From contig CAJXZG010000001.1 of assembly GCA_913063265.1 (NCBI GenBank), forward strand, positions 1-64,000: a stretch of 64,000 nucleotides of DNA. Reading direction: 5' to 3'. Below are positions 43,826-53,738 of this stretch, piece after piece. Made by a program: the position numbers and the translations under genes. Origin of the DNA: an uncultured Prolixibacteraceae bacterium (GTDB taxonomy: Bacteria > Bacteroidota > Bacteroidia > Bacteroidales > Prolixibacteraceae). Below the pieces are notes generated by a model. It ran no database searches, had not been told where the DNA came from, and worked only from the letters and a program-made list of their open reading frames with translations. Position 1 is the first letter of the stretch. Every line of letters begins with the position of its first letter.

Positions 43826-43855
43826 AGTCTTTAACTTAGAAAGAAATCAAAGGAT

Positions 43856-44557
43856 TCAGATAATCTCTTCAAAATTTCTCTGAATACATTTTAACATTTC
43901 AATATCGATATGTCCGGAATATATCCTGATAACATCGGTTATCTCTGAATTTAATATTATTGAACCCCGGGCTGCATCAAAAATCGGGCATTTAGTATTA
44001 TTACGAATATTTGATAATACCTGAATATATTTTTCCTCATTTATCAATTTAGGTAATGCTACATACGCTGTATTTTCCTGCATATGTTCCATATATAAGC
44101 CAGGCGCTAACTCTTCAAGACTAAAACATTTGTTGGTGCGAATAATTGCGCTCTCTTTTAATTTTGCCTTTTTTGCAAACTCAACACCTTGTTTAACAAA
44201 ACATTCCTGAAGTTTTGATATCATCTTATAATCAGGAAAATTTTTAATACGGATAGCAGGATAGTGGTTTGATTTGAATTGTAGCACAGAAAATGCAACA
44301 TTAAGGCCATCCATGCACGACAAGGTTATTAGTTTGGCAAACCTCAAAACCTCTTCCAGTGAATAATAATGTGCAGTAAAAAGAAAGAGTGAATTTGGTT
44401 TTGTTGGCATGTTAAACGGGGCAACTCCGTAATAATTTGAATAGGGTTTATCAGCCTCTGCTACCACGGTATGCGGCATTATATTTTCTGTAATCGGGGC
44501 CATCGATTCCTTTTTTATGATTGCTCCGTTTGCCTGTATTAAAGTAAGTGTTTCCAT
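43856..44557 (-). CDS. Protein of unknown function, 233 residues
   Basis: I do not recognise the family. The protein is soluble, starts METLTLIQANGAIIKKESMAP and has no signal peptide. It shows alternating strands and helices, with a hydrophobic core segment NSLFLFTAHYYSLEEVLRFA and a central RIKNFPDYKMISKLQECFVKQG helix pair. Four cysteines are scattered without a metal-site pattern. Codon use and base composition match the neighbours. It is flanked by its own terminator and a 444-bp upstream gap, so it is probably monocistronic. Confidence 0.7.
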   Translation of the reverse strand: METLTLIQANGAIIKKESMAPITENIMPHTVVAEADKPYSNYYGVAPFNMPTKPNSLFLFTAHYYSLEEVLRFAKLITLSCMDGLNVAFSVLQFKSNHYPAIRIKNFPDYKMISKLQECFVKQGVEFAKKAKLKESAIIRTNKCFSLEELAPGLYMEHMQENTAYVALPKLINEEKYIQVLSNIRNNTKCPIFDAARGSIILNSEITDVIRIYSGHIDIEMLKCIQRNFEEII

Positions 44558-45001
44558 GGTGAAATATTTAATTATTCTTTAGATGCTGTTTTATTGATTA
44601 TACTTTCGTTTGAGGTGATATGTTTCCAAATCTATTCTTAATTTTTTATGTTTTACAGTATTGTTTTTAAATGTATTAATGAACAAAAGTTATATTTTTT
44701 ACTATCCAATTAACAAATGATTGTATCAGTTTTTAAATCATTTTATTCAAAAATGAATGTTTGTAATTCTTTTAGATGAAGTTGTTTTTTGATTGTATAG
44801 ATATCATTTAGAATTTCTGTAACTGATTATTAGTGAATATTTTAATTAAAATAGTTTTATTTTATTTTTTGAAATGGCTGTTAATTTATAATGAATATAA
44901 GTTATGAACACGATAATAATTGCAGCTAAATGTTTATTATTACGTTCCTAAACCGACAGATTGTTTCAATTTTGAAAATTTACATAAAAAGATAAAGGAA
45001 A
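44558..45001. other. 444-bp intergenic region between divergent genes
   Basis: A very AT-rich stretch with no ORF of note on either strand. I found no full TTTG-N19-TAnnTTTG match, no RNA-like fold and no repeat. Promoters for both flanking genes must lie here. Confidence 0.5.
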
Positions 45002-46693
45002 ATGAAAAAACAAATCGTATTAGTTTTTCTATTGATCACAAGTTTTACAGTTTTTGCTCAAACAGAAATCGAAAAGGGGCTTGATGCAATTAACGAAGAA
45101 GTGGTAAAAGGGCAGTTGGAGTTTCTTGCTTCAGACTGGACTGAGGGAAGGGCTGTTGGAACAAAAGGTGCTTATATGGCAGCAGATTATTTAGCATCGA
45201 TGTTTAAAGTTTACGGAATAAAGCCCTTTGGTGATAAACATACGCCTCAAATGACAAGAAGAATGTGGATGTCGGGAATACGCCCTAAAACAGAAACTTC
45301 ATATTATCAGAATTTCAGTTTAATACAATATGAACCCGGAGATGTTCAGACATTTTCAGTTATTTCAAAAGGTTCAGAAGGAGAAAAACAGGTTGAATTT
45401 GGTTACCAGACTGATTTTAGTGTTCGAACAGGTGCAGTAGCACAATCTGCAAAAGCTCCTGTTGTATTTATTGGTTATGGTTTTACGGATGAAGAAAACG
45501 GTTATGACGATTTGAAAAAAGTTGATTTATCAGGAAAAATAGCAGTTGTTTTGTCTGGATTCCCGGGACATAAGGACACCGCATCAGTGGCTTATAAAAA
45601 ATTCGCTCCACAGGGAAGGTATGCAACATATTATCTTGAACGTAACAAAAGAAGAAACCTGGAGAAAACGGGAGCAGCTGCAATTATTATGATGAATTTG
45701 GATTCAGATCCTATGTTGTCCTGGGCACAAAACCAGATTTATCCGGTAAAAGGAAGCCACTATGAAGCAGATAAACCACTCGGTTCGTATTATAATACTT
45801 CCATGTCAATGCCCACGGATACATTGAGTTCAAACATGCCAATATATACTGTTACTCCTCGTTTAGCAAATGAAATATTAATGGGAACAGGAGTTAATAT
45901 TGCAGATTTTGAAAAGAAGGTTGCTCAGGAAATGAAACCGGATTCGAAAGTGCTTGAAGGAAAAATGATTGCTTACAAAACAACAGTAAATTCAGAAATT
46001 GTTAAAGCACGAAATGTACTTGGTTATATTGAAGGTGAAAACAAAGATGAGTTTATTGTGGTTGGAGGGCATTATGACCATTTGGGTAAATGGGATGGAT
46101 ATATATGGAATGGTGCAGATGACAATGCTTCGGGAACTGTTGGTGTAATGACCATTGCAAAAGCTTTTGTGGCCACCGGTAAAAAACCTGAAAAATCCGT
46201 AATTTTTGCTGCCTGGACCGGTGAGGAAAAAGGTTTATTTGGCTCAAAATACTTTGTTCAGCAAGCGCAAAAAAATGATTTAAATGTAGTTTTAAATCTT
46301 AATTACGATATGATTGCAAGGAATCCTGAAAACGACTCATTGGGAAATATGGCACATATGAATTATACTAAAGCCAATTATAACATTGCCGAAGCTACGA
46401 CCCGGAATATTGCGGATTACAATATTAACCTTGATTTGGATTTACGTCCATCCGAAAATCCGCGGGGAGGTAGCGACCATGCACCTTTTGCTGAAGTGGG
46501 AATTCCTATTTTTTACTTTATGGCTGCTATGCACGAAGATTATCATCAACCTTCCGATGAATTGAGTAAAATTAACTGGGAGAAAATGACCAATATTATC
46601 CGCCTCGGATTCCTTAATACATGGGAATTTGCTAATAGCGACGAGTTTTTGAAAGTAGAAGATAAAGAAAATATAACCACCCCTAATCCATAA
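45002..46693 (+). CDS. Secreted M28 family zinc aminopeptidase with PA domain
   Basis: A 563-residue exported peptidase. The signal peptide (QIVLVFLLITSFTVFAQ) is followed by a protease-associated (PA) domain inserted at about 110-290, and by the M28 catalytic domain (about 335-545). Metal and catalytic motifs are VVGGHYDHLG (H and nearby D), NGADDNASGTVGVM (bridging D), AAWTGEEKGLFGSKYF (E-E, base and ligand), NLNYDMIARN, and a late GGSDHAPFAEVGIP (H). All five are intact, so it should be active. M28 enzymes trim N-terminal residues from peptides in the periplasm or outside. A strong terminator follows. Confidence 0.92.
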   Translation: MKKQIVLVFLLITSFTVFAQTEIEKGLDAINEEVVKGQLEFLASDWTEGRAVGTKGAYMAADYLASMFKVYGIKPFGDKHTPQMTRRMWMSGIRPKTETSYYQNFSLIQYEPGDVQTFSVISKGSEGEKQVEFGYQTDFSVRTGAVAQSAKAPVVFIGYGFTDEENGYDDLKKVDLSGKIAVVLSGFPGHKDTASVAYKKFAPQGRYATYYLERNKRRNLEKTGAAAIIMMNLDSDPMLSWAQNQIYPVKGSHYEADKPLGSYYNTSMSMPTDTLSSNMPIYTVTPRLANEILMGTGVNIADFEKKVAQEMKPDSKVLEGKMIAYKTTVNSEIVKARNVLGYIEGENKDEFIVVGGHYDHLGKWDGYIWNGADDNASGTVGVMTIAKAFVATGKKPEKSVIFAAWTGEEKGLFGSKYFVQQAQKNDLNVVLNLNYDMIARNPENDSLGNMAHMNYTKANYNIAEATTRNIADYNINLDLDLRPSENPRGGSDHAPFAEVGIPIFYFMAAMHEDYHQPSDELSKINWEKMTNIIRLGFLNTWEFANSDEFLKVEDKENITTPNP

Positions 46694-46696
46694 AAG

Positions 46697-46744
46697 GATA
46701 AGGCTGTTTTCAGAAAAATGATAATTTCTGAAAACAGCCTTATC
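46697..46744 (+). terminator. Strong hairpin terminator after the M28 gene
   Basis: A perfect 20-bp stem (46697-46716 with 46725-46744) with an 8-base loop, 3 bases after the stop codon. A short T-rich stretch follows. Confidence 0.8.
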
Positions 46745-46959
46745 TTATTTGGTATTTTGAATTCAAAGCTCCCCAAACCATATCAATATCTATCCTTAAT
46801 TTTTCAGTGCGTTTTAAATCTGAATCCATTTTTGTGTCTAAATGCTTAGTGTTTAGATTGTTTCGCGGGATTTTGAAAAATTTTTATACCTTTACCTCAT
46901 TGAAGATAACAGGCAGTTAAATTAAAATTGCCGATTTACTAATTTACAAACCCAATATT

Positions 46960-48270
46960 ATGAAACCAAAAAGCAAATCAATCTTGTTTTTGGCACTTGC
47001 TATTGGTATGGCAGGATTCTTTAACACAAGAGCCGAAAACATTTCAAAAAGTCAGAACCTTACTGACATCTCAGAATCTGAAAAAATTATTGGCGGATAC
47101 CTTCCTTATTACAGAATGAATAAGGTTAATTCGGAAATTTTCGATTATCTGACACACGTTTATTATTTTGCTGTTGGACCCAGTGCAAACGGAGAATTAG
47201 GTAAAACTGATCCATTTCAGGGATTCTTAACGGTCGATAAAATTTCGTATGTGAGCAGGGATATTGATACACTAAGAGCCTGGAGAGGAACAAAACCGGT
47301 TAAAATATTCCTTGTTGTTGGCGGATGGGAATTATCAGATTTTTTTGATGAGGCAGCTGCCGATCCAACTTCCAGGGCAAACCTGGTATCAAACATTAAA
47401 AATTTCTGCTTGGAGCATCAAATTGATGGTGTTGATTTGGATTGGGAAGCATACAACGGTCCGGTGGATGAAACCAATTATGGTTTGTTGGTTTCCGAAC
47501 TGAGAGAAGCTTTTAACGGCACAGAATTACAAATTTCAGCAACAGTAAATCCAAAATATTACAACCTGGCAAATAAGCTTACCGGAGTGGATTTTTTGCA
47601 AATTATGTCCTATGGAAGTTATTTTGATGGAAACACACAAGTTTCAATATCTCAGTTAGAGGAGTGGACCAATGGCTGGAATGACAATGGATGGGATAAA
47701 TCAAAACTGGTTATTGGCTTACCGGCGTTTGCCAAAACACCCGATGATAACTCTGCCTTGATTTATAATGAGCTTATTGGATTTTTTACGCTTGATGAGC
47801 AAACAGATTTAGTTCAACATGATGGAAAAATGTACTACTTCAACAATATTGAAACTGTAAATCAAAAAACCCAATTTATGATGAATCAGGATTTAGGGGG
47901 TGTTATGATTTGGGAAATCGGACAGGATGTTTCACCTTCTCAAACTAAATCTTTGGTTCGAAATATTCACGAAACTTTGCACACAACACTTTCATCCGAA
48001 GAGATTAGTTTAGATAAAAGTCCATTTAAACTGTATCCTAATCCGGCAAGTGAAAAAATATGTTTGGAATTTGATATTAATGAACCATCTGAAATTAAAG
48101 CGTTTATTACAAATATTTCCGGACAGGTAGTATGGAGAAATGACGAATACAGATTGGCAGGAAAACATAAGATTTTTATAAATATTAGCGAGTTTTCAAA
48201 TGGTTATTACCTCCTTAATTGGTTCAATGGAAACGATAAAATGCAGGGTAGTTTTATAAAAACAAAGTAG
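46960..48270 (+). CDS. Secreted GH18 chitinase-like glycosidase with T9SS domain
   Basis: A 436-residue exported enzyme. The signal peptide (ILFLALAIGMAGFFNTRA) is followed by a GH18 barrel at 42-345 and a type A T9SS domain at 355-436 (KLYPNPASEKICLEFD, then GYYLLNW). The GH18 signature is HQIDGVDLDWEAYNG, with catalytic Glu163 and Asp159/Asp161. KIFLVVGGWE, IMSYGSYFD and a closing GGVMIWEIGQD also match. It should hydrolyse beta-1,4-GlcNAc polymers (chitin or similar) outside the cell via substrate-assisted catalysis. No carbohydrate-binding module is seen. It stands alone after the M28 terminator. Confidence 0.92.
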   Translation: MKPKSKSILFLALAIGMAGFFNTRAENISKSQNLTDISESEKIIGGYLPYYRMNKVNSEIFDYLTHVYYFAVGPSANGELGKTDPFQGFLTVDKISYVSRDIDTLRAWRGTKPVKIFLVVGGWELSDFFDEAAADPTSRANLVSNIKNFCLEHQIDGVDLDWEAYNGPVDETNYGLLVSELREAFNGTELQISATVNPKYYNLANKLTGVDFLQIMSYGSYFDGNTQVSISQLEEWTNGWNDNGWDKSKLVIGLPAFAKTPDDNSALIYNELIGFFTLDEQTDLVQHDGKMYYFNNIETVNQKTQFMMNQDLGGVMIWEIGQDVSPSQTKSLVRNIHETLHTTLSSEEISLDKSPFKLYPNPASEKICLEFDINEPSEIKAFITNISGQVVWRNDEYRLAGKHKIFINISEFSNGYYLLNWFNGNDKMQGSFIKTK

Positions 48271-48307
48271 TATTACTTTGTTTTACCAAAAATACAAACA
48301 GGTTAAA

Positions 48308-49993
48308 TTATACAGAAGAAAGCCATAAAAATTGATAAGGAATTAGTTGATTGCTTTCTAATTTTGCACCGGATATTAAATCTATAACTTCCTTTTTGAA
48401 AGAAAATGACTTAATATCCGGAATTAAATTTACGATTAAAATAATTTCTTCTCCGTTATCAGCAGTGCGTTTTAGACCAAATATTTCATTTCCAAAGTCT
48501 AAAATCTCCTGTTTGGAATTGGGATGAAAAGCGGCATGTTTTTTCCGGATTGAAATCAGTTTTTGTAATGTTTTAAATACCTTTTGCTGCGGTGTATCAG
48601 AATTTAATATTGCCACCAGTTCTTCCAGCTTCCATTTTCTTCGATTGATAGTTCTGTTCTGTTTGGTTAGCTCAACTCCTTCATAATAATTTGGTGTTGC
48701 TGTTAAACTGTGAATATAAAAAGCAGGGACACCGGCAAAACTCATCATCACGACCTGTGATGCCAGAAAACGTTCAACCTGAAATTTATCTTCTCCTTTA
48801 TTAGTTCCTTTTAAGGCATCAAAATAGGTAATATTCAATTCGTACGGACTTTGGCTACCATCTGGATTTGACTTGTAATTAACTTTGCCACCAAATTTTT
48901 GCATGTTGTCAACCAGCTCACTTTTTTCATTTTCAGGTAATAATCCTTCCAATGGACGAACCCCAATTCCATCGTGCGATGCTGTAAAATTGAAATAAGT
49001 TTTATCACCCGATAAAGCGGGCAGACTTTTAGCCCAATCATTTAAATAGGATGAATTTCCGGTATGTAATGCATGTAATAAAAGGGGAGGCAGACTAAAC
49101 TGGTATACCATGTGCGCTTCATCTCCATTACCAAAATAACTCAGGTTTTCTTTGTTGGGTACATTGGTTTCAGTTAAAATAATTATTTGGGGATTAATAT
49201 ATTCAGCAACATCGCGCATTAATTTTACAACCTCATGTGTTTCAGGTAAATGTAAGCAGCTTGTTCCTGTAGTTTTCCATAAAAAAGCAATTGCATCTAA
49301 TCGAATAATTCTTACACCTCTTGAAATATATTCCAAAAGAATATCCATCATTTCAATTAATAACTCAGGATTTTCAAAGTCCAGATCTACCTGATCAGCA
49401 CTAAAAGTTGTCCAAACATGTTTTGTTCCCACGGCAGTTTCGAATGGCGTCAAAAGTGGATGGCTTCGCGGGCGAACTACCTGGGTTAGATCCGTTTTTG
49501 GATTCTCGGTGCGTATAAAATCTTTTCCATAGCCATTTTGTTGAACAAAATTTTGAACCCATTCACTTTTGCTTGAGACATGATTTATTACCAGGTCGGC
49601 CATTAAATCGAAGGATTGATTTAATTCAGCAATATCATCCCAGTTGCCAAGTTCAGGGTTAACTTTTCTGAAATCAACTACAGAAAAACCATCATCGCTG
49701 CTGTATGGAAAAAAAGGTAAAATATGAACAATTGAAATTTGCTCTTTTAGATTTTTATTTAGAAATATATTTAGTGTTTTTAATGGTTTTTCATCCAGCT
49801 CTTTAATACTGTCTCCGTAGCTTATCAGAATTATGTCTTGCTCATCCCATTTTTCACCTTCCTGTAAAAGCTTTGAAAATCCTGAAATAGTTTTCTTTAG
49901 TGAATTTAAAATTTCTACAGAATAATTCTCTTTATATATAAACCGAAGTCGTTTTTCGAGTTTTGCAATAAAATCAGAATCTGTTATTTCCAT
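48308..49993 (-). CDS. GH13_18 sugar phosphorylase (glucosylglycerate-type likely)
   Basis: A 561-residue phosphorylase of GH13 subfamily 18. Catalytic residues are the nucleophile Asp233 (IIRLDAIAFLWK), the acid/base Glu275 (IILTETNVP) and the stabiliser in FTASHDGIGVRPLEG. The family splits sucrose, glucosylglycerate, glucosylglycerol or related alpha-glucosides with phosphate, giving glucose 1-phosphate. The segment LWKTTGTSCLHLPETHEVV is closer to the glucosylglycerate phosphorylases (YcjM-like) than to sucrose phosphorylase, as far as I can recall the families. The GT81 gene directly upstream supports that. I start at ATG 49993 rather than the preceding TTG. It is the last gene of a five-gene minus-strand cluster. 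Confidence 0.85.
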   Translation of the reverse strand: MEITDSDFIAKLEKRLRFIYKENYSVEILNSLKKTISGFSKLLQEGEKWDEQDIILISYGDSIKELDEKPLKTLNIFLNKNLKEQISIVHILPFFPYSSDDGFSVVDFRKVNPELGNWDDIAELNQSFDLMADLVINHVSSKSEWVQNFVQQNGYGKDFIRTENPKTDLTQVVRPRSHPLLTPFETAVGTKHVWTTFSADQVDLDFENPELLIEMMDILLEYISRGVRIIRLDAIAFLWKTTGTSCLHLPETHEVVKLMRDVAEYINPQIIILTETNVPNKENLSYFGNGDEAHMVYQFSLPPLLLHALHTGNSSYLNDWAKSLPALSGDKTYFNFTASHDGIGVRPLEGLLPENEKSELVDNMQKFGGKVNYKSNPDGSQSPYELNITYFDALKGTNKGEDKFQVERFLASQVVMMSFAGVPAFYIHSLTATPNYYEGVELTKQNRTINRRKWKLEELVAILNSDTPQQKVFKTLQKLISIRKKHAAFHPNSKQEILDFGNEIFGLKRTADNGEEIILIVNLIPDIKSFSFKKEVIDLISGAKLESNQLIPYQFLWLSSV

Positions 49994-50031
49994 CAATCAG
50001 TAAAATGTGTTTGGTAAAATTAAAAAGCATC

Positions 50032-51249
50032 CTAAATAATGTTATTGTCCTCTTCAACAATCTGATAAAACTCTTCAAGGATTTCAGGAAAAGCACTTCT
50101 TACGCGCTTCCAACTTGGCATCAGCGGCAGATTATCCGGATCATTTAAATAGTCGATTCCGGACTGATAAACATTCTTGACAAAAAGTTCTATTACTTCT
50201 TCTTCTTCATGGAAATCGTAGGACAATCCATTCATTGATGCATCCGCTTTATAAAGCTCCGAAAATTCGAGTGCAATTCGCCAGTATGTTGCTTTTAAAG
50301 TCCTGAAGAACTCGGGACTGAATGTAACTCCGTCTGTTGCCAATTTTGCAAAAATTGCTCTTGAAACATCCCTGCTCATTTTTGATAATCCTCTTTCGGC
50401 ATCTTCCGCAGAAAGTGATTGATGTTTATGATCGTATCTGTCAGCAATTTCAACCTGACAAATTCTGTTTAAAGTGTTGTTACGTTCAACTTCAGAGAGT
50501 ATACCTATTTCAAGGCCCCAGTCGTAAGGAATTCTGATTGTCTTAATAACATCGGCACGCATTGAAAATTCACCTGCAAGCGGATAACGAAAACTATCCA
50601 GATATTCAAGATACGGATGGAATCCGATTAGTTTTTTTAATGTTCTTACAAGCGGAGTAACCAATAACCTGACTGCACGGCCATGCATTTTTTTGTCATC
50701 GGTTCTGAAATAGTACCCTTTACAATATTTAAAATTAAAAGAGGGATCAACAACCGGATATACAAGCCTGGCAAGCATTTCGCGGTTATAAGTTACAATA
50801 TCAGCATCGTGCAAGGCAATAGCTTCCGATTTGCCGGAAGCAATCATATAACCAAAACAGAACCAAACGTTTCGTCCTTTTCCCGGTATTGAGGTATCGA
50901 TATTTTTAGAGGCAAGTTTTTGTTTTAACTCCTGCATTCTGGGGCCATCGTTCCATAAAATACGGGTATGTTGCGGCAGCACTGAAAAAAACTCCAACGC
51001 ATTTTTATATTCCCAATCGTCTGCTTGATCCAGACCAATTACTATTTCATTTAAATAGGGGATATCCTTAAGTATATTTACAATGTCCTTTAATGCCTGT
51101 TTAGACAACTCGGAATACAAAGATGGAATAATTAATCCAACAGGCCGGTGTTGTCCAAAACGTATCAGTCTCTGCTCCAGTTCTTCGTATGGCCGGGCTC
51201 TTAAATTATGTAATGTTGCCACAAATCCGTTTTGATAAAAATCTCCCAT
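50032..51249 (-). CDS. GT81-like glycosyltransferase (glucosyl-3-phosphoglycerate synthase type)
   Basis: A 405-residue GT-A fold retaining transferase. Visible motifs are LIIPSLYSE at the first strand, GKGRNVWFCFGYMIAS, a D-x-D-like AIALHDADIVTY, and PLAGEFSMRADVIKTIRIPYDWGLEIGILSEV. The last closely follows the GpgS pattern P-L-A-G-E...P...G-x-E-I-G-L-L. GpgS moves glucose from a nucleotide sugar to 3-phosphoglycerate, the first step to the solute glucosylglycerate. Mannosyl-transfer (MpgS-like) is an alternative. It is 38 bp upstream of the GH13_18 phosphorylase on the same strand. Confidence 0.75.
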   Translation of the reverse strand: MGDFYQNGFVATLHNLRARPYEELEQRLIRFGQHRPVGLIIPSLYSELSKQALKDIVNILKDIPYLNEIVIGLDQADDWEYKNALEFFSVLPQHTRILWNDGPRMQELKQKLASKNIDTSIPGKGRNVWFCFGYMIASGKSEAIALHDADIVTYNREMLARLVYPVVDPSFNFKYCKGYYFRTDDKKMHGRAVRLLVTPLVRTLKKLIGFHPYLEYLDSFRYPLAGEFSMRADVIKTIRIPYDWGLEIGILSEVERNNTLNRICQVEIADRYDHKHQSLSAEDAERGLSKMSRDVSRAIFAKLATDGVTFSPEFFRTLKATYWRIALEFSELYKADASMNGLSYDFHEEEEVIELFVKNVYQSGIDYLNDPDNLPLMPSWKRVRSAFPEILEEFYQIVEEDNNII

Positions 51250-51375
51250 TGTAAATCTTTAAGTTATAATTGAATCTTTGTCAGGGTGTATTTTTTAAAG
51301 ATATAAAATCATTTCAATATTATATGAGGTGCTTTAACAATAAAAGGCTAATTAACCTTTATGTAAGAAACTTAA

Positions 51376-52833
51376 TTACAAGGTTCGCATAAACATATTC
51401 AGGATTAGCGGCTTTAATTTATCCACAATAATTTTATGATCAAGGTTCTCTTTTAAAGTTCTTAAATTGTGATAAACTATTTTATTACGATAAGCAATAT
51501 CAGTGAGTAATTCATAGGCTGAATCAACAAGTTCCTGAGTTATTTTGCTATTGTCGATTGCCGGTAATGCAAATCCGATTTTTTCTATCTCTTCTTTATA
51601 TACCTCGTATTTGTTGATGACAACCGGTAATCCCATTGATATCATTTCAAGTAAATTATTTCCGAATCCTTCAACCTCACTAAAATATGTTCCCAACCCT
51701 CCATGAGCTGCAATAATTGATGGAATTTCGGCAAAATTGTAAAACTTTTTATCAACTATTATATCTCGGTGCGAAAGGATGATATTCTCACCAAAAATAA
51801 GAAGAACATTACAGTCAGGATTATTTTTACAGGCTTCCTCGTAGTAGTCATTAAGGTCCTGTAAATACTTATTTTGTTCATCTCCCGAATGCCCGCTAAC
51901 TATAATCGCAACACATTTTTTGTTTTTATCCAGTTTGAATTTTTTTTCCAATTCGAATGCCAAATCAATAGCCAGTTCAATTTTCTTCCTGGGAACAACT
52001 CTTGTATGCTGTAAAAGAATAACCGTATCATTCAGGGTAAAACCTTTGCTTTCCAATTGAGATTCAAGCCCAATATCTTTAAAAAACGAATTATTATATG
52101 AATCCTGAGGAGGAGAAATAATTTCACTGGTAATATTTTCTGCATGTTCCCAGTTCCACGGAATATCGCTGGTATTTGGAACAACAGTTGTACGATGCTC
52201 AAAAAATCTATCCAGTTTATTGTTATTGTATTGTCCAAAAACCTTTTTACCTAAAGCAATTTGCTGATTATTGATAAAAGCTATTGAATCGACAAAAGTA
52301 CCAGGCAAATATTTCAGGTATTTTTGAATTACCTTATTGGGATTTGAAAATATACTTCTTTCAAAATAAGAATCGTGCCACCAAACCATTAGTTTAGGCC
52401 ATATTATTCCTTGATTTCTGAGCTCCTCAATGTAATATCCCAAACCCACCGCGGTAATAAAATTATACGGGTGTGAAGTATTGTGAGCAATTATCAAATC
52501 GATGTAATTATCGTCCACCCATTTTTTTATGACATTTTTAGCATACAGTGCACTTTCATGAATCAGTTCATCGAGGCAGTTCATTTCATCTTCGTTCTGA
52601 TTATTAAAATTGCGAAGAATAAATTTATGCTCTTCACTTTTATGCCAAAACACTTCATCAGTTTGAGCATTAAAACGTGGAGATGAATGCGCTGCCAGAA
52701 AGAAAAAGTTTCCAATGTTAATTTTCAGGTGTTTAGACATTGCTTTTACCGTTTGGTCGATAACAATTGAAACACCATCATTTTTACCGATCAGTGAATG
52801 AATAATTCCTATTCTTATTTCGTTGAGTTTCAT
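51376..52833 (-). CDS. GT4-like glycosyltransferase
   Basis: A 485-residue GT-B fold transferase. The N-terminal domain opens RIGIIHSLIGKNDGVSIVID, with the G-x-x-x-G-V-S loop. The C-terminal nucleotide-sugar domain has VILLQHTRVVPRKKIELAID (R...K), then GTYFSEVEGFGNNLLEMISMG (E-x-x-x-x-x-x-E). The last motif is the GT4 hallmark. Acceptor and donor are unknown. Its start overlaps the HAD gene stop by ATGA, so the pair is translationally coupled. It likely works with the second GT4 enzyme at 53695 in the same cluster. Confidence 0.75.
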   Translation of the reverse strand: MKLNEIRIGIIHSLIGKNDGVSIVIDQTVKAMSKHLKINIGNFFFLAAHSSPRFNAQTDEVFWHKSEEHKFILRNFNNQNEDEMNCLDELIHESALYAKNVIKKWVDDNYIDLIIAHNTSHPYNFITAVGLGYYIEELRNQGIIWPKLMVWWHDSYFERSIFSNPNKVIQKYLKYLPGTFVDSIAFINNQQIALGKKVFGQYNNNKLDRFFEHRTTVVPNTSDIPWNWEHAENITSEIISPPQDSYNNSFFKDIGLESQLESKGFTLNDTVILLQHTRVVPRKKIELAIDLAFELEKKFKLDKNKKCVAIIVSGHSGDEQNKYLQDLNDYYEEACKNNPDCNVLLIFGENIILSHRDIIVDKKFYNFAEIPSIIAAHGGLGTYFSEVEGFGNNLLEMISMGLPVVINKYEVYKEEIEKIGFALPAIDNSKITQELVDSAYELLTDIAYRNKIVYHNLRTLKENLDHKIIVDKLKPLILNMFMRTL

Positions 52834-53738
52834 AAAATTTCAAAAAGTTGATTTAAGTCGTTAATAATATAATCGGGAGATATTCCTTTTACTCTTACAT
52901 CGTTTTCTCTTGTTCTGAGTGAACGTTTATCCCCGGAAAATAACACGGTTTTTAATCCGTTTTTTGTAGCAGTATACACATCATTTAGCATATCGTTTCC
53001 AACAAAAACGGCTTCTTCAGGTTCGATTGAATACTTGTTCTTCAGCTGGCTTTTTATTTTTGTAAATAAAACTGTGTCTGGTTTTGCACGTAATTCTTTG
53101 AATGAATACACGGAAATGTCCGGATCAAATCCTTCAATTTCCTGTTGGTTTGAAATTTTGCCGGTTAAAAAATAGTTCATGATAACAGGCGTATAAAACT
53201 GGGCATTTGAAACAATTCCCAAAGGAATATTCATGTCTTTCAATTTGTTCAGAACCTCCCTCATACCGGGCATTGGATAAACCCTGTTGCTTAGTATTTC
53301 AAAAGAAAATATAATATCAGTTAAACTAATGTTTTCCGAAATTTTAAGTATTCCTTTTTTTTCACTTTCCAGAAACATTTCTTTCCAAACTTTAAAAATA
53401 TCTATATCGGGGTAGGGGTGCCCTTTTTTCCTTAATTCTTCCTGATTTGATTTTATTTTAGCCGGAAGCTGCTCTAATAAAAAAGCACATCTTTCAGGAG
53501 TTATTTCTTTTTCTGAATAACCACCGGCAACCAATGCTTTCCTCATATTTTCATCCAGCATGGTGGCCTGGTCAATATCGCCTGATGAAGAGATTATTAA
53601 AGTCCCGTAAATATCGAATATTACTGCCTTTACGGAATTGTCCTTTTTTATTTTGGGAGCCAGTCGGGTAGGTATCGGTTTTAGTACCTCTAAATTATCC
53701 AACCAGTATTTTATATCGTTTTTGAAGTTTATTGCCAT
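52830..53738 (-). CDS. HAD superfamily hydrolase (phosphatase)
   Basis: A 302-residue HAD hydrolase with an N-terminal extension of about 35 residues. Motif I is VIFDIYGTLI (D-x-Y-G-T-L, with the catalytic Asp but Tyr in place of the second acid, the two-position shift seen in some members). Motif II is GIVSNAQ, motif III is a lysine in LRAKPDTVLF, and motif IV is AVFVGNDMLNDVYTA. A helical cap lies at 60-150. It may be the phosphatase for a sugar phosphate made in the cluster, for example glucosyl-3-phosphoglycerate, though the known GpgP and MpgP belong to other HAD branches. It overlaps the upstream GT4 gene by 44 bp. Confidence 0.75.
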   Translation of the reverse strand: MAINFKNDIKYWLDNLEVLKPIPTRLAPKIKKDNSVKAVIFDIYGTLIISSSGDIDQATMLDENMRKALVAGGYSEKEITPERCAFLLEQLPAKIKSNQEELRKKGHPYPDIDIFKVWKEMFLESEKKGILKISENISLTDIIFSFEILSNRVYPMPGMREVLNKLKDMNIPLGIVSNAQFYTPVIMNYFLTGKISNQQEIEGFDPDISVYSFKELRAKPDTVLFTKIKSQLKNKYSIEPEEAVFVGNDMLNDVYTATKNGLKTVLFSGDKRSLRTRENDVRVKGISPDYIINDLNQLFEIL